Assembly (NCBI GenBank): GCA_038496445.1
Contig: JALMLS010000194.1
Location: forward strand, 1-64,000
Length of the DNA: 64,000 nt
Source: Trichosphaerium sp. ATCC 40318
Lineage: Eukaryota; Discosea; Flabellinia; Trichosidae
Direction of reading: 5' to 3'
Part shown: positions 23,436 to 35,722 of the stretch, one piece after another
Numbering within the stretch: position 1 is the stretch's first letter
How the letters are laid out: every line of letters begins with the position of its first letter
Made by a program: the position numbers and the translations under genes
Notes under the pieces: model-generated
The model's input: the letters and a program-made list of their open reading frames with translations, nothing else
What the model was told of the DNA's origin: nothing
Database searches by the model: none

Positions 23436-25589
23436 TTACTTCCATATATAAGACTCTTTCTCTTGAAACTCTTCAAACCATGGTATCCCTGTTATCTGTA
23501 ACACAGGATAAGTATGAAAACAAACAAAAAAAAAGACGAAAGCATTTTTTCCAAACCTCTAGTCTTTCGTAACCAAACATACTGTCCATTTCGTTTTGCC
23601 TTTTATCAGCCCATCCAATCAAGTTTATACATTCTATTTTTATATCAGAAGATTCTTTAGCTTTCCAAGCAAGTCCCAGAGCAAACAAAAATGCCTAAAA
23701 AAACAAGTCAAAAAAAAAAAACCAAACAAATCAAATAAGCAGCTTTGGACACGTTTTTCAAAGTTGATAATCAATCAAAATCATAACCTATACACGTATG
23801 CAAATACTGGCGTTGAAATTAAAGCGTAAGTTTCTACTGACAAGTAACAACTGACTTTTTTTTTTTTTCGAGAAATTTTGTTTTTTTTGAAACAATCACC
23901 ATCACCTTTAGCTGAGGGGCGGTTCTTGGAGGAGATGCTAATTCACGTACTTTTTCTACATCTCGTAGATCAGATTTTGATAAATTCACGTGCTTGCCTC
24001 CCTTTCTGGCACAATGAGCAGTGAATTCTTTGCTGTCCGAGTTTCGTTTCACTGTAAATAAAGGAACATCTTTAGTTCGTACTAACTGCCTTTCAGTATA
24101 AGAACCAACAATGGAATACCGGTTAACATTTTCAATTAAAAGAACAGAAGCATCTGAAAAAAGTTTCATCACAAACCTTACAGGAGTGTTAAAAGAACAA
24201 GTAAAAATATTCAAGAGTTCTTACTTTGGATTGTATTCTAGACGTTCTTGCACCTCCCAGAACCTCGCCATCTTATCCTCACCATCTACACTAACCACAG
24301 CATTATATACAGACTGCATTAAAAGATAAGAATCCCGAGAATCCGAAAAAAAAGGCCAAAACTGGAAAACATGCCTCTTTATTTCAAAACAAAAAAAAAA
24401 AGGGTCTTACCAAAAAGCGATCTTCCTGGCCACCAAATACCTTTTTACCGTTCGCTATATTCGATAATGGAGAAGACAGCTTTGGTTTGACGTTGTAGAG
24501 TATAACTGTGGTGATATCATCGTTTTGAGATTGGTAAGGGCGGATTAACTTAAAATCGAGAAAAAAACCGTTAGGGTAGTTGATAAACGGGTTTTTTGAT
24601 TTAATGTACGTGTTTTATCCAAGATAGAGGAAGATCATGAGGCATAGAAGGATTTAAGCTGTTTTTAATCAAAACCGATTTAGAACCGTATATTTTCTTC
24701 ATTCTAGTACATGACGCTTCTAATTAATCTATTGTGAGCCTCAATTTCGGTTTTTAATAGTAGAGAAATAAAAACGACTATTTTTACCTAAACCGTACCC
24801 ATTCGTAAGGTATCGCGTAGGTCCATTAGTTGCGCGATAAGATAATGAATATCATCAGGAGCATTATAAAAATGCGATATTTTAGAGCCCATAGTGTACA
24901 CCTTGTTACAAGGAATAGGTGGCTGCAATATGGTTTATTTTGTTTAGGAAGGTTGGATAGTGTAACCTACACCTAAATATAGATTCTTCTCCAAGTCAAA
25001 CACGTCTCCTTGTTCAGCCGAATTACAAAAGTTATGAACGTAAAAAAAGTTGTAAAAAAAAGACTTCAAGGAGAGTTACGGACAGTTTTGAATACTACTT
25101 GGAATTGTCTTTGTGAAGCCAACCAAACGGTGTAGACCATAATGTTCAACTCAATAAATAACAACTTGCGCACGTGTTTTTTGTTCGAACAAGAACACTA
25201 TGTGGGTAGAGTTGCATCTATTCTTGAGTTGTCGTACCAACACCAAGTCAGACAAATAAAGCCCAACAACATCATCCTCTTTCACATTGTTGCAGACAAC
25301 AAGTCCAAAAACAAGCCAACCAACTTCAAAACCCCATCTATATTTGTTGTACAATCTTTCGCCTTTATTGCCGGCAGTAATATTGGTTCAAATGCTTGCT
25401 TACTTGATTAACAAAATAATTACAAGATGTAGCCTTTAGTATCCAATCAAACAAATTACACATTTCTTCATACAAACATGGACAAGCATTTAAGCCAGTG
25501 CCAAAAGATTTGTTAGGATAACCGCTGGTATTAATTGGTTCCTTTTCACTCCATCCAATACAAAAAGATGCTTGTTTATTTGTCTGCAA
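23436..25589 (-). CDS. Unrecognised multi-exon gene
   Basis: Not recognised. Supported minus-strand exons, in order: about 25588-25404 (FCIGWSEKEPI..., CLYEEMCNLFDWILKATSC), a 25360-25190 region with two possible frames, about 25140-25080, 24995-24960 (FDLEKNLYL), 24935-24790 (CNKVYTMGSKISHFYNAPDD, LIAQLMDLRDTL), 24710-24610 (SLNPSMPHDLPLSWIKH), 24550-24410 (ITTVILYNVKPKLSS, KKVFGGQEDRFL), 24320-24225, 24153-23912 (ERQLVRTKDVPLFTVKR, KGGKHVNLSKSDLRDVEKV), 23696-23555 (FALGLAWKAKES, GWADKRQNEMDS) and about 23498-23436 (PWFEEFQEKESYIWK-stop). No signal peptide or membrane segment was seen. A possible internal start is the ATG at 25140. The first exons crowd the Rho gene's stop, so the real 5' end is open. 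Confidence 0.5.
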
Positions 25590-25619
25590 TGTAGTTCACT
25601 TTCACAAGATGGTATTTGT

Positions 25620-26693
25620 TCACATGACAACACAAGGTGGCTTATCTGGGTTCGAGTTTATTTGGGGACTTTTTGCCATTGCTGCTAGAATTGCTTCATC
25701 AAACTACCAAAAAGATAAAACGAAGTTATAGAATCAAGGTGTGATTTGCAAATTGCGACCACTGATGACAAAACATACCTGCCTTTAAACCATCTTGAGT
25801 AACAGCACTACATTCTACATAAGACATTGCCTTAATACAAAAATCAGCACGGCAAACAACACAAAGAAGAGAGCAGAAAAGTAGCGTACACCTATCTCTT
25901 GTGCTACCTTTTCAGCTTCTTGTCTTGTTGAACATTTGTCGCTATTTTTTGTTGTTCTTAAATCTCTTTTAAGACCAGCAAGGACAATAGGTGTATCTGG
26001 ACAATACTCTTGCACTTCAGGTTTCCACTAGAGGAAATATAAGTTTGCAACGAAAATAGACAAAAAGAGTATCATTGAAGCTTTAAGCGTACCTTGGAAC
26101 AACATGTGTAAGACTTTCTGGTTTAGTGACACTGAAGCATATAAGAAAAACATCAGTTCGCTAAAAATAATCACGTGAGAAGAAAATATTCCAACAAAAG
26201 TTCCAAAAAAGGCCTTATCAAAAATACTAAAAATACATCTACAAGGTCTCAATCTATCATATTGGTCACCAGTAGTTCTTGTATCCCATAAAGCTGTAAC
26301 ACAGTCAATCAATGAGAGGAAAGCAATGAGGTAAAAAACAATAAACGAACCTAAGTTTACGCGCTTACCTAAAACCGTTACACAAGTGCTAAAAAAAGTC
26401 AAATGTTTTCAATTTTGATTTTATGCTTCAGAAATGTCTCAAAAGCGATGCCGGCTCTAATTTTGACCAATCCAAGCGCTTGGCTTACCTGTGCCTATCG
26501 GAATACGGTACTAAGCATTATAAACATCACAAAAAAGATAATTAGGTTGTACCGTATTCACGAGGGAAAGTATTGGTTGTGTAGCTTAAACACATGCTTG
26601 TTTTGCCTGATTAACGTTAAACAATAAGCTATTGGCTGCTAGCGACATACCAACTGCTCTATCTCCGTTAATAACTAGTTTAACATCCAGCAT
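25620..26693 (-). CDS. Atypical Rho-family small GTPase
   Basis: Starts MLDVKLVINGDRAV; a GTATGT intron splits the P-loop and the next exon continues GKTSMCLSYTTNTFPREY, so the P-loop is canonical. Later exons: VTVLGKRVNL, ALWDTRTTGDQYDRLRP, RTDVFLICFSVTKPESLTHV, QEYCPDTPIVLAGLKRDL, SYVECSAVTQDGLK, FDEAILAAMAKS, ending CVVM-stop, a CAAX box for prenylation. The region after PREY reads V-P-Y-S-D-R-H, where Rho proteins have V-P-T-V-F-D-N-Y (switch I Thr). D-T-A-G-Q-E is replaced by D-T-R-T-T-G-D-Q (switch II). Both switches therefore look altered, provided the exon borders are right. Expected at membranes, acting on actin or on the NADPH oxidase. Confidence 0.75.
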
Positions 26694-27368
26694 TGGCGTA
26701 TTTAACTTGTTACCGAGCGAATGAGGCTTTTTGACGCTGTTTAGCCTAAAGAGACAAAAAATAGCGAAGTTTCCGCAAAATATCAATTTTATTTTGAGGC
26801 TAGTTCTACTTTCAAAATCATGTGCACGTAATCAATTCTATATTGTTTCAAATTCTCCACTCCGCTTTATGTTAACGGGTAGGGTGCCTTCAAGGTGTTA
26901 AGGTATATAACGAGACACTAAAAGAATTTGAGTGAGTTTTCTCTGTGCAGCAATTTCGGTAAATTGTATAACGCTATTGAACTGCTGTGTCTTGTTATTA
27001 TCGTGTAATGATGGTAACATTAGTAACTTGCTTATATACTTCAAACTTCCAGTGTTTAGGTTTTCATGATGATTGAATTTGTTATCGGCAAAAACGTGCG
27101 CCAAGTCGGAACGTCTAATCTAAAATACAAACTTCGAGAAACTATTTCCAGTTTGTTATACACCTAAAACAAACGACTTTGTGCGACATCATGATGAAGT
27201 ATTTATAATAATGTTAGGTACATCTCTTCGCATACGATTGAGCCCTTCCGGACGCTACCCTATAATGGTATGTCACAAAACTCCGCTGATCTTTTTGTAT
27301 GACATTTTTTGAACATGTCCGATTTATGTTGACTTGCAGTTTTCAAGTTATTTCGATAAATAACGAGT
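26694..27368. other. Divergent intergenic region, no gene seen
   Basis: Lies between the Rho gene and the class C receptor, which point away from each other, so it should hold both promoters. No supported coding frame. Confidence 0.4.
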
Positions 27369-30300
27369 ATGCACGACAAGAAGCACCTCAACAAGAGCAA
27401 TATGCGTTCCCTCATTACGATCGCTTTGATACTACTATCGCTTATCGCTATAACGCCTTCCGGGGCTCAAAATGTTATTCGGATTGGAAGTGTATACGCT
27501 ACAGAGGGATCAACAGCAGGCATTCACCTTTTGCTAAGAAACGGACAACAAATGTGGAAACAAACGGTTTGTTAACCTTTTAGAAAATCAATCAATTGTT
27601 GACCAACAACCGATAGGTAAACGCTCGGGGAGGTATTACTGTGAATGGAACGGCGTATACTGTCGAGATTATCGAACAAGGAGCAGGTAGAGTACTCCGA
27701 ATATGTTGTTTAAGTAGTATCCAACTTTTTAAAGATCGATTAAAGCTGTGCTTTATTTATAGTTCTATTTTGTCTTCGAACGGTTCTATTATTTAGAGAC
27801 TTATTCATCTTTTAGGCGATTCAGGAGATTCTGTTGCCAATGCTACAACGTTCCTTATTGAGAACAGAAACGTTGACTTTGTTTTATTGGTACGGTATTC
27901 AAATCACGTGGTTTTTTTTTCTTAATACACATCGTCTGACTACTTAAATACTACAGCCTATAACCACGCACTTGGGACTTCCTGGCGCTCTTGTGGCAAA
28001 CGATAAGAAAGTAAATTCGTTATTACGTACGTAATATGGATACGAACCTCTCAAGTTGTTTGAACAACTCAAAAACGAAGTTTTCTTTTTTTTTTTGTAG
28101 AAAACGATAAAATCAATCAAGAAATATTTTTCTTTTCTTTCGACTTTTTTTTGCTGATGCTTCGTTTTTTTATAGCCGGAGCTGCTACTCCGAGTAATTA
28201 CATTTGTGACGACCAACTTCTTTATCCTTGCACTCATCCTTTCGGAAGAAGGTTGACATATGTCTCTAGCCTTATACAACCTACTACAAGGTTCATGGTA
28301 GAAGCATTAAACTTGTTAGCAGTCTCTAACAACATTAAAACAATCGCTGTCTATTGGGAAGGTACAAACTGTCAAGTCTTCTTTCTTAATTCTTCCAAAT
28401 ACTGTGGTTGTTGTTGTTTGTTGACCTTTGTTTATTATAGATTCTGCATTCACTGAGTCTGTTGCAACTGGGGCTCTAAGAAGTATTCAATTTTTAGGCC
28501 TAGATCTTGTGTACAGTAAAGCTATCACATTCTCTTCAAATGCAACGAAAACTCGACCTGAGATTGAAGACATGATTAATGTACTTAAAGAAAAGAAACC
28601 TGGTACGTTGCGCAACATTGACTATCCATTATTATGTTATTATATCACACTGACTTGTTCGAAGATGTTGTTTTGGGAGGAACATTCTTCACTTGCGCCA
28701 TTTTCTTGGAGACGGCGAAGAAAATGAACTTCAATGCTGATGTACGTCTTGCTTCTAGGAAAACCAGTACTGTTTCTCATGGATTCGTTTTAGGCGTATG
28801 TTTTTTCAAGACCATGTAAGCCTGAAACAGTAGGACTAGACGCCAGATATGTCATTGCAACAGGCGGAAATGTATGTCCAGAACTCGATACTTTTTTTTT
28901 TTTCGGGTTTTAACAAACCGATTAAATTGATCCTTTACTTTAGTGGGATGATCGACTAAGAAGTGATCGCTATGATGAACACGATACAAGTATTCCGTAC
29001 CATCATTTTATTAGCAACGGGAGTGAAACTTCACCAATGATTTTCAGCCAAAAGTATGAAGAGCTTTACAGCGCAGCACCAACTGCCAATGGTATAACCT
29101 TCTTTTCTCTCTAACTCAATACTCATCTTCTGTTAACTAATCATAATATTCAGGTATGCTTGGATACAGCTCAGGATACATCATTCAATACGCTTTTGAA
29201 ACAGCAAAGCACGTGCTATCTTCTTTTGTTTTAGTCGATGAAAACCACCTTTTGTACTAACATTGTTTTTGTTACAGTTCTTTTGATGTCGATGAAGTTC
29301 AAGAAGCGATCAACACAATTGATATAACAGGGTTTTGTGGTGAGTATGAGTTTGATCAATACGGTCAAAATCTTGGAAGAAGCGGTTTAACTCACCAGAT
29401 TGACGAAAATCTGGAATACCATATTGTTGCTCCTCTGTTTGGTGTAACAAAGCAGTTTATATTCCCTGCACCAAAGTGGAACGAGAGACAAACGACATAC
29501 GGTTGGTATAGTACGTTAGCCTTACCACAATTCACACAACAATTTGACTAACAATGAGTTCTTCACTAGAGTACACAAGTGAACTTGTTATCCTCAGTAT
29601 TGTTGCAGCTTTTATTCTTATCACATTGGGTCTAATGGTATGGGTATTAATATTCCATAAACATAGAGTCATTCGTGCTTCACAACCCCTATTTGTTATC
29701 TTCGCACTGGTACGTACTATGAAAAAAAAAAACAAAACCATTTTTCTGTTTATATTCTTACTTTTGGTTTTTTAGATTGGAAGTATTCTTATGTACTCTT
29801 CTGTGTTTTTCTGGACTCTTCATACTGATACACTTCATTGTAATCTAATACGATGGTTACTTGCTGTTGGATTTGGTGTAAGTTCATTATCACGTTTAGC
29901 TGCAAATCCTCATACTTAAGTACCTTTAGTTGACATATGGAGCGATGTTTGCGAGGATTTACAGAATAGGACAAATCTTCCTTGTTAAGTCTTTGGATGT
30001 CTTTAAAATAACGAATATGATGATAATACCGATCGTTGCTGTTATTGTAAGTATAGAGATTGTTATTCTAGCCATATGGACAGCTGTAAGTGTTGGTCGT
30101 GCTGAACTTGTTGAAGAAAGACCATTTGTTCTTTCCGATGACTATTTTCAATGTGCAAATTCAACAAAGGATACCATATTCTTCTTCATCATATTTATCT
30201 TCAACGCTGGTGTTCTGATTTACGGACTTTACTGGATCTATAGAATATGGAGACTAAAGGCTGTTCTATATAACGAATCAAGGTAAGAGGAAAACTAAGT

Positions 30301-30821
30301 TTGAACAACCAACGTTTTTGACTTTTTTTTAGATCCATTGGATTCGCTGTTTACACTCTCACGTTTTTCATCATCATTATTATCATCATTCAAGTACGTA
30401 TTCAGACTATATCATTAATCTATCACATATTCATAATATTGTTAAGGTGTTTGGATCAAGTGATCGTGAGGTTGCGTTCATTCTTCGATCTTTGTGTCTT
30501 GTTCTTGGACCATTTATTTCAATAATGTCTTTGCTCGGCCCAAGAATGTATTACATGACAAAAACAGATGAAGAACTTGACAAGAGCGATAGATCTATGT
30601 CAATGAACCTAAGAATAAACTCAGCTACAACAAACAACCGAAGCTCAGTCAATTGCAGCGAAGAAGTTGATCTACAGAAAAAAGTTGAGACATTACAAAC
30701 ACGTGTTGCTGACTTAGAGAAACAACTAAAAAAAGCAAACGCAAATCCTGATGGTGGTGTTATGCAAACAGATGAAGAATCACAATCAAGCAAGTCATCA
30801 ATCGAAGAAAGTAGTGCGTAA
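27369..30821 (+). CDS. Class C (GABA-B-like) seven-transmembrane receptor
   Basis: Signal peptide around RSLITIALILLSLIAI (a second ATG at 27402 could also start). The ectodomain exons follow the periplasmic-binding (ANF receptor) fold: VIRIGSVYATEG, then VNARGGITVNG, LIENRNVDFVLL, YPCTHPFGRR, GGTFFTCAIFLETA, GYIIQYAFETAK. Membrane exons: LVILSIVAAFILITLGLMV (TM1), MMIIPIVAVIVSIEIVIL, TIFFFIIFIFNAGVLIYGL, GFAVYTLTFFIIIII, and FILRSLCLVLGPFISIMSLL (TM7). The tail has a leucine-heptad coiled coil (VDLQKKVETLQTRVADLEKQ), as used by GABA-B receptors for pairing, then an acidic Ser-rich end at TAA 30819. About fifteen exons. Similar receptors occur in dictyostelids and animals; the ligand is unknown. 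Fragments of this gene's ends recur at 34.9 and 35.3-35.5 kb. Confidence 0.88.
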
Positions 30822-30880
30822 GAAGCGCACAAGAAGCGTAGCATGTAAACTTAGATACTGTTAAAAAAAAATTATTAAAT

Positions 30881-31106
30881 AAAAACAACTTGTATCCAAA
30901 GAGCCATTAAATACCACTATCACCAAAATACCAGCTGTAGAGGTATTTGCATACCAAGATCCATATACAAGCAAAAAGAGCATTGGTAAAAAAATGTTTC
31001 ATGTGCGGTTAACTAGTAAAAAAAGACGTCCGAGATTTGCCTACCAAAATGAAATTAGGTGGCTATTTTTCAACGCCAACAATTATTACGACCATATCAC
31101 GCGTTT
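30881..31106 (+). repeat. 5' flank shared by RCC1-SAM copies 5 and 6 (first instance)
   Basis: About 225 bp just upstream of copy 5, nearly identical to 36515-36739 upstream of copy 6. It begins within 60 bp of the class C receptor stop codon, so a duplication endpoint lies in that receptor's 3' region. An open frame runs through part of the copy 6 version, but the copy 5 version shifts frame, so I do not call it a gene. Confidence 0.75.
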
Positions 31107-32894
31107 ATGGCAGAGCCGCAATCTTCGTTGGTTAATTTACAATATGTTAACCGTTTGGCCACTGGTGAACACCATTCAATGGTAATCGCAGACGATGGCT
31201 TTGTTTACACGTGGGGACAAAACGATCACCGTCAATTGGGTAATACAGACGAATTAACGAGTTATATCGCAAGACCAATAAAATCAGTCATAAATATCGT
31301 CTGTATTGCTGCTGGATACTTTCATAGCCTTGCAGTTGATTCAAACGGTATTGTGTATGCATGGGGCCGTAATTCAAACGGGTCATTGGGTCTGGGTGAC
31401 TTTGCGTCACCTGTTTCGTCACCAACACGTGTTCCAAATCTCAACAATATCACGAAAGTCTCTGCCTTTTATGTGAGTATGGCATTATCAAAATCAGGTC
31501 ATGTGTACTCTTGGGGAGACAACATAAATCAAGGATTGGGTCATTCATTCGACAATTCGAAAGTTTCATCACCAGCGGTTATTTCAAATCTTCAAAATGT
31601 TCAAAAAATTCAAACTAATTGTTATGTAAGTGGAGCAATGACATCAACAGGTCATGTCTTTCTTTGGGGAACAACAAAACATGAAGCGGTAGATAAACCA
31701 TTATTCTTGAATCCAAAGACAATTTCACGTGTTCCAAGTATTGATGATGCCACTGATATTGCCATTGGTTTTAGTCATGTACTTGTTCTCCTCAAGTCAG
31801 GACAAGTATTTTCTTTTGGACACAGCTTGCATGGGTGTCTTGGGTTGGGTATTGATGACGAGTATGACCAGGGTATCATCAAAGGACTCAATAACATCAA
31901 ATCTGTACATGCTGGTTTGCATACATCATTTGCGATTGATGATGAAGGTTGTTTGTTTGGTTGGGGTTTTGGGAAATGGATTGATTCGTTCTCATCAAAC
32001 AAACCATTAAAATTACCTGGAAAATATCTTGAGTTTGCCAATAAACAATGGCATTACTTGGCAATATCTCATGACTTTCAGTTGGTCACAGGTGGAGATA
32101 ATTATTGTGGTGAATCAACACGACAAAAGTTAACATTCAACAATCACCAAAAGGTACTTTGTAATCTCATTCATCTTGCTGTCTATTTGACAAGTCATTA
32201 GCAAACAAACAAAGATACAATCGACACTCAGCAATTGGATGAACAGCCAATCAACAATTCATCAATCAAAGTACATCCATCTGAAGAGATGTTCATATCA
32301 AAAAAGGGTATTCGAGATGTACCTCAGAAATTTGGACAAACAGAACAAGATCTTCAGATTCTCGAAAATGCTCGTAATCTCATTCAATCCAAACAACAAC
32401 AAGTCGCCGATATCAAAGTACGTATACAAACACCAAACTATTTTACATATTTGTCTTATTGTAACACTTTTCAGGATGACTCTATTGATGATTTGTCCAA
32501 ATACAATCCACCCACCAATAAATCTAATCAACGACCACCTATAATCGATGTTGATGATCTTGTATCAAGACAATCATGGGTTCAAGATAAGTTTGAAACG
32601 ATCAACCTCAGCAACGTACAACCAATAATTTTATTTCCTCATTTTTTACTAAATTGGTTTTTTTTGTAGCCTTCAATCGGAGTACCATCTGAATCTTTGA
32701 CAAATAACCAATCTTCATGGGTTTCAAAATTAGTGGTGGCAGGGTTTAGCGAAACAAGATCACAAGAGTTTGGATTATTGTTGGATCGAATGTGCGTTGA
32801 ATTGAAAGATATGACAGGTGAGCTTATGAAAGAGATTGGGTTCACACCATCAGAACGTTTCAAGTTTATCAAATATCAAGACAGCCACATGTAA
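31107..32894 (+). CDS. RCC1-SAM family protein, copy 5 (divergent tail)
   Basis: Exons 31107-32153, 32202-32417, 32475-32615 and 32670-32894 sum to 1629 nt (542 residues), in phase. The propeller is of the common type; variable pairs by blade are EH, YF, FY, CY, FS, LH and QW. From exon 2 on the tail differs from most copies. The linker is only distantly alike (VPQKFGQTEQDLQILENARN against YTKFGDAPDHLDIIQDALEA), and the NKPxVSV exon is replaced by QSWVQDKFETINLSN. The SAM-like exon (MCVELKDMTGELMKEIGF) is of the copy 3 subtype. It is a chimera of a standard propeller on an alternative tail. The first intron is of the copy 6/7 type. Confidence 0.87.
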
Positions 32895-34892
32895 CACGCT
32901 ACTCTTGTGAGTACCTAAAGAAGCTGTAATGTAGGACGAATGTCAAAACAAATCAATAAACAGAACTTATAAATTCAAAAACTATTTTGGTTTTTGATAA
33001 GCTGTAACTTAAGTTAACGACATATCCGTTTGTGAGAAGTAACATGGAATATCTATCGCTTGGTTTTATATATTAGAATCTATTTTCCAAATCAAGGCAC
33101 CACAGTAGCGGGTTTATAGTGGCCAATGTACACAATCTTTTACAATGTAATTTTATTTTCGGACAACATCAGTTCGCTTTCCATATTGGGTACCTCTTAC
33201 TCATTACACTAAACTACCGTAACTGACACCTTATTCTGTGACATAAGCTAAAAGCTAAATGCTACATCAATAGTATAAACCAACAATACAATAGATACTC
33301 CACTTTGTTTGCGAAAAGGTGACAGGAAATGTTCGGTTTAAGGGCACAAAAAAAAATAGTTTTTTGGCAATTTCTCAGAATCTACATCCTTCTTCGCCTT
33401 CTCACTACTGTTGACGCATTTATATCACATAGCGGACATGTGACAAAAGTATGGGCACTGTAGGCCACCGTAGTTAAATTGTTAAAATTTCATCAACTTT
33501 CTAGTTTACATGCGGATTTGAACTAACACCCATCCGCATGCAAACCAATAAGTGCAGTGTGCATGCTTCAATAATATAAGAAAAATTATTCCGGCACTCT
33601 GAGGTGTAAACGATCAAATTTAAATTTTTACTTTTTTTGCTCATAGTGCGCCGTAAGCTATTTTTTCTAACCTCTGTGAGTACTCCCAATACGTTTTTTT
33701 ACGCATAAAGAAACGTTTTATAACACTTATTATCCCAAACAATGTGCCATTGTAAAACGTATGTTGTAGATGCAAATAAGGCTTGTACAGTCTATTATTA
33801 AGCGTCTGTAGTATATATCAGGGTTTTATGTGGATAAGAGCCTTCAATACAGTTTGAGGCTGAACAAACTCTTTTCTTCACAATTACGCTACAGCGGTAC
33901 TCTAATGGCTTTTTAAATTAAACTGGAGTATTTAAACAGTTCCAGCACAACTACAATATTCAAAAGTCGAGAAACCATTCAAAATAGAAGCAGTTTTATC
34001 ATTGTAGGATAGCCAGTGGTAACCAAGTATTTTCAATGTGTTACATTTGGTCACGTGTCAAAAATAATTAGTTAGTTTTCATAAGAACTTTGTCACGCAA
34101 TATCATGTTACACAGCTTTGGTACAATGATAAACACTTCCAACTGTAAGGTTCCAAGAGATAACGTACGAGATTGTATTAAAAACTTTATTTACATGATT
34201 CTTATACTCAATATGTTTCTAGAGTACGGAGCGTTACACCAAAATTACAGCTAAGTGTCAGTTAGTTACAACGCTTTGAGCGAAAATATAATGATTTCTA
34301 ATTTGCTCCATAGCTCACAAAAATAGGTAGACACACTTATAGCGTGTAAGTAGGCCCACCTCGTCTGCTCTATTAATATTAATAATTGTAACGGCACATA
34401 GTCTGGGATAACAACGTTTCTGTACGCATTAAAAAAGCGTATTGGGAGTACTCAAAGAGATTACAAAAAATAGCTTAAACTTATCAAACATTTCCTTTAC
34501 AAGTTTAAAGAATCTCTTGACTTTACCTTTGGTCTAAAACCTATCTCATGACTTGACCGTTTGGTCACATAGCCTGAGACCTTTCTAAAACGTGGCCGAG
34601 TACATCACAGTCATTGCTTAGGATTCAAGACCGTTGACTTGTGTAAGCTTGCTTTACTGAGCTCAGTGCTATTTGCTTTCAAGAAATGGTAGAGCTTAAG
34701 TTTTGTCAAAAACTCTTGAAGGTTAACATGTGGCTTTGGGGAAATAAACGCTTTGCACATGAAAGCTGGTGTTGGGTACGCCTTTATTTTTCTTTTTAGG
34801 CTATGACATCTTTGAGTAATACAGTGGCGTTGGTTCTTCACAACATTACTTGAACCTCAATCACATTGTCTTGAGATACACTTCTGCTTTGT
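32895..34892. other. Long intergenic region, no gene seen
   Basis: About 2 kb of AT-rich sequence without a supported gene. A stretch at about 34655-34705 ('gctcagtgctatttgctttc...') recurs in diverged form at about 38738-38780. Confidence 0.4.
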
Positions 34893-34990
34893 GCGCTTCT
34901 TAAACACTACTTTCTTTCGTTTGATGACTCATTTGATTGCAATTCTTCATCTGTTTCCATAGTGCATCCATCAATATTATTTTAGTCGAG
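34893..34990 (-). pseudogene. Decayed copy of the class C receptor C-terminal tail
   Basis: On the minus strand the sequence matches the end of the receptor gene near 30765-30835: the ACAGATGAAGAA, TCATCAA and GAAAGTAGTG blocks and the bases just after its stop codon (TAAGAAGCGCACAA). Several substitutions and small indels break the frame. It marks an old duplicate of the receptor's 3' end. Confidence 0.6.
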
Positions 34991-35333
34991 CAAGGACACT
35001 GGATTATGTGCTAGTTTCACTTGTAGAACTTATTATCAAATAGACGATGTGTATTTAGAACAAAAACCCACGTGATTGGAAAACCAATAAAACAAAGTCC
35101 ACGTTTCTGTTTTCAATAAGGAGCGTTGTAGCATTGGCAAAAGAATCTCCTGAATCGCCTAAAGGATGAATAAGTCTCTAAATAGAGCCGTTCGTAGACA
35201 AAATAGAACTATAAATAAAGCACAACTTTACCAACATAAAGTTGAGACAAACTTGGAGTACTCTACCTTCCTCCTGTTCGATAATTTCAACATGATAGTC
35301 CGTTCTATTTACTGTAATACCTCAACACAACCT

Positions 35334-35490
35334 ATATGCGTTCCCTCATTATGATCGCTTTGATACTACTATCGCTTATCGCTATAACGCCTTCCGGGAC
35401 TCAAAATGTTTTTTCATATATCGATAGTAGTATCAAAGCGATCATAATAAGGGACACATATTGCTCATGTTGAGGTGCTTCATTTTGTTC
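35334..35490. repeat. Inverted repeat built from the class C receptor first exon
   Basis: Left arm 35334-35374 and right arm 35422-35461 are reverse complements with a loop of about 47 bp. Left arm plus loop match the receptor's signal-peptide exon (about 27399-27475). The right arm and the sequence after it, to about 35490, match the reverse complement of about 27370-27445. Two overlapping pieces of the same exon are thus joined head to head. Transcribed, it would fold into a roughly 40-bp hairpin. Confidence 0.8.
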
Positions 35491-35722
35491 ATACTGGTTA
35501 TTAACTTCGAATCACAAATTGTACCAAAAAATCCCGGTCCATGGTGAAATCACTCACAACTTTTCTCAAGTTTTTTTTTTCTGTTGCTACCAAAACTTGT
35601 TTTTTCTTTCTAACAAAGTGTACCGTTTCCATGGAAATATCTGGCGAAATAACTAGTTGACTAACTAACTTGACTGAAACGGACAATAAATACAAAATTC
35701 ATTTTTCATGCCATGGAAGATA

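Noticed and set aside
26630-26693. Degenerate P-loop (GDRAVGMSL) in the Rho gene
   Set aside because: Reading through ignores a GTATGT donor. Spliced to the next exon the motif becomes GDRAVGKTS, which is normal.
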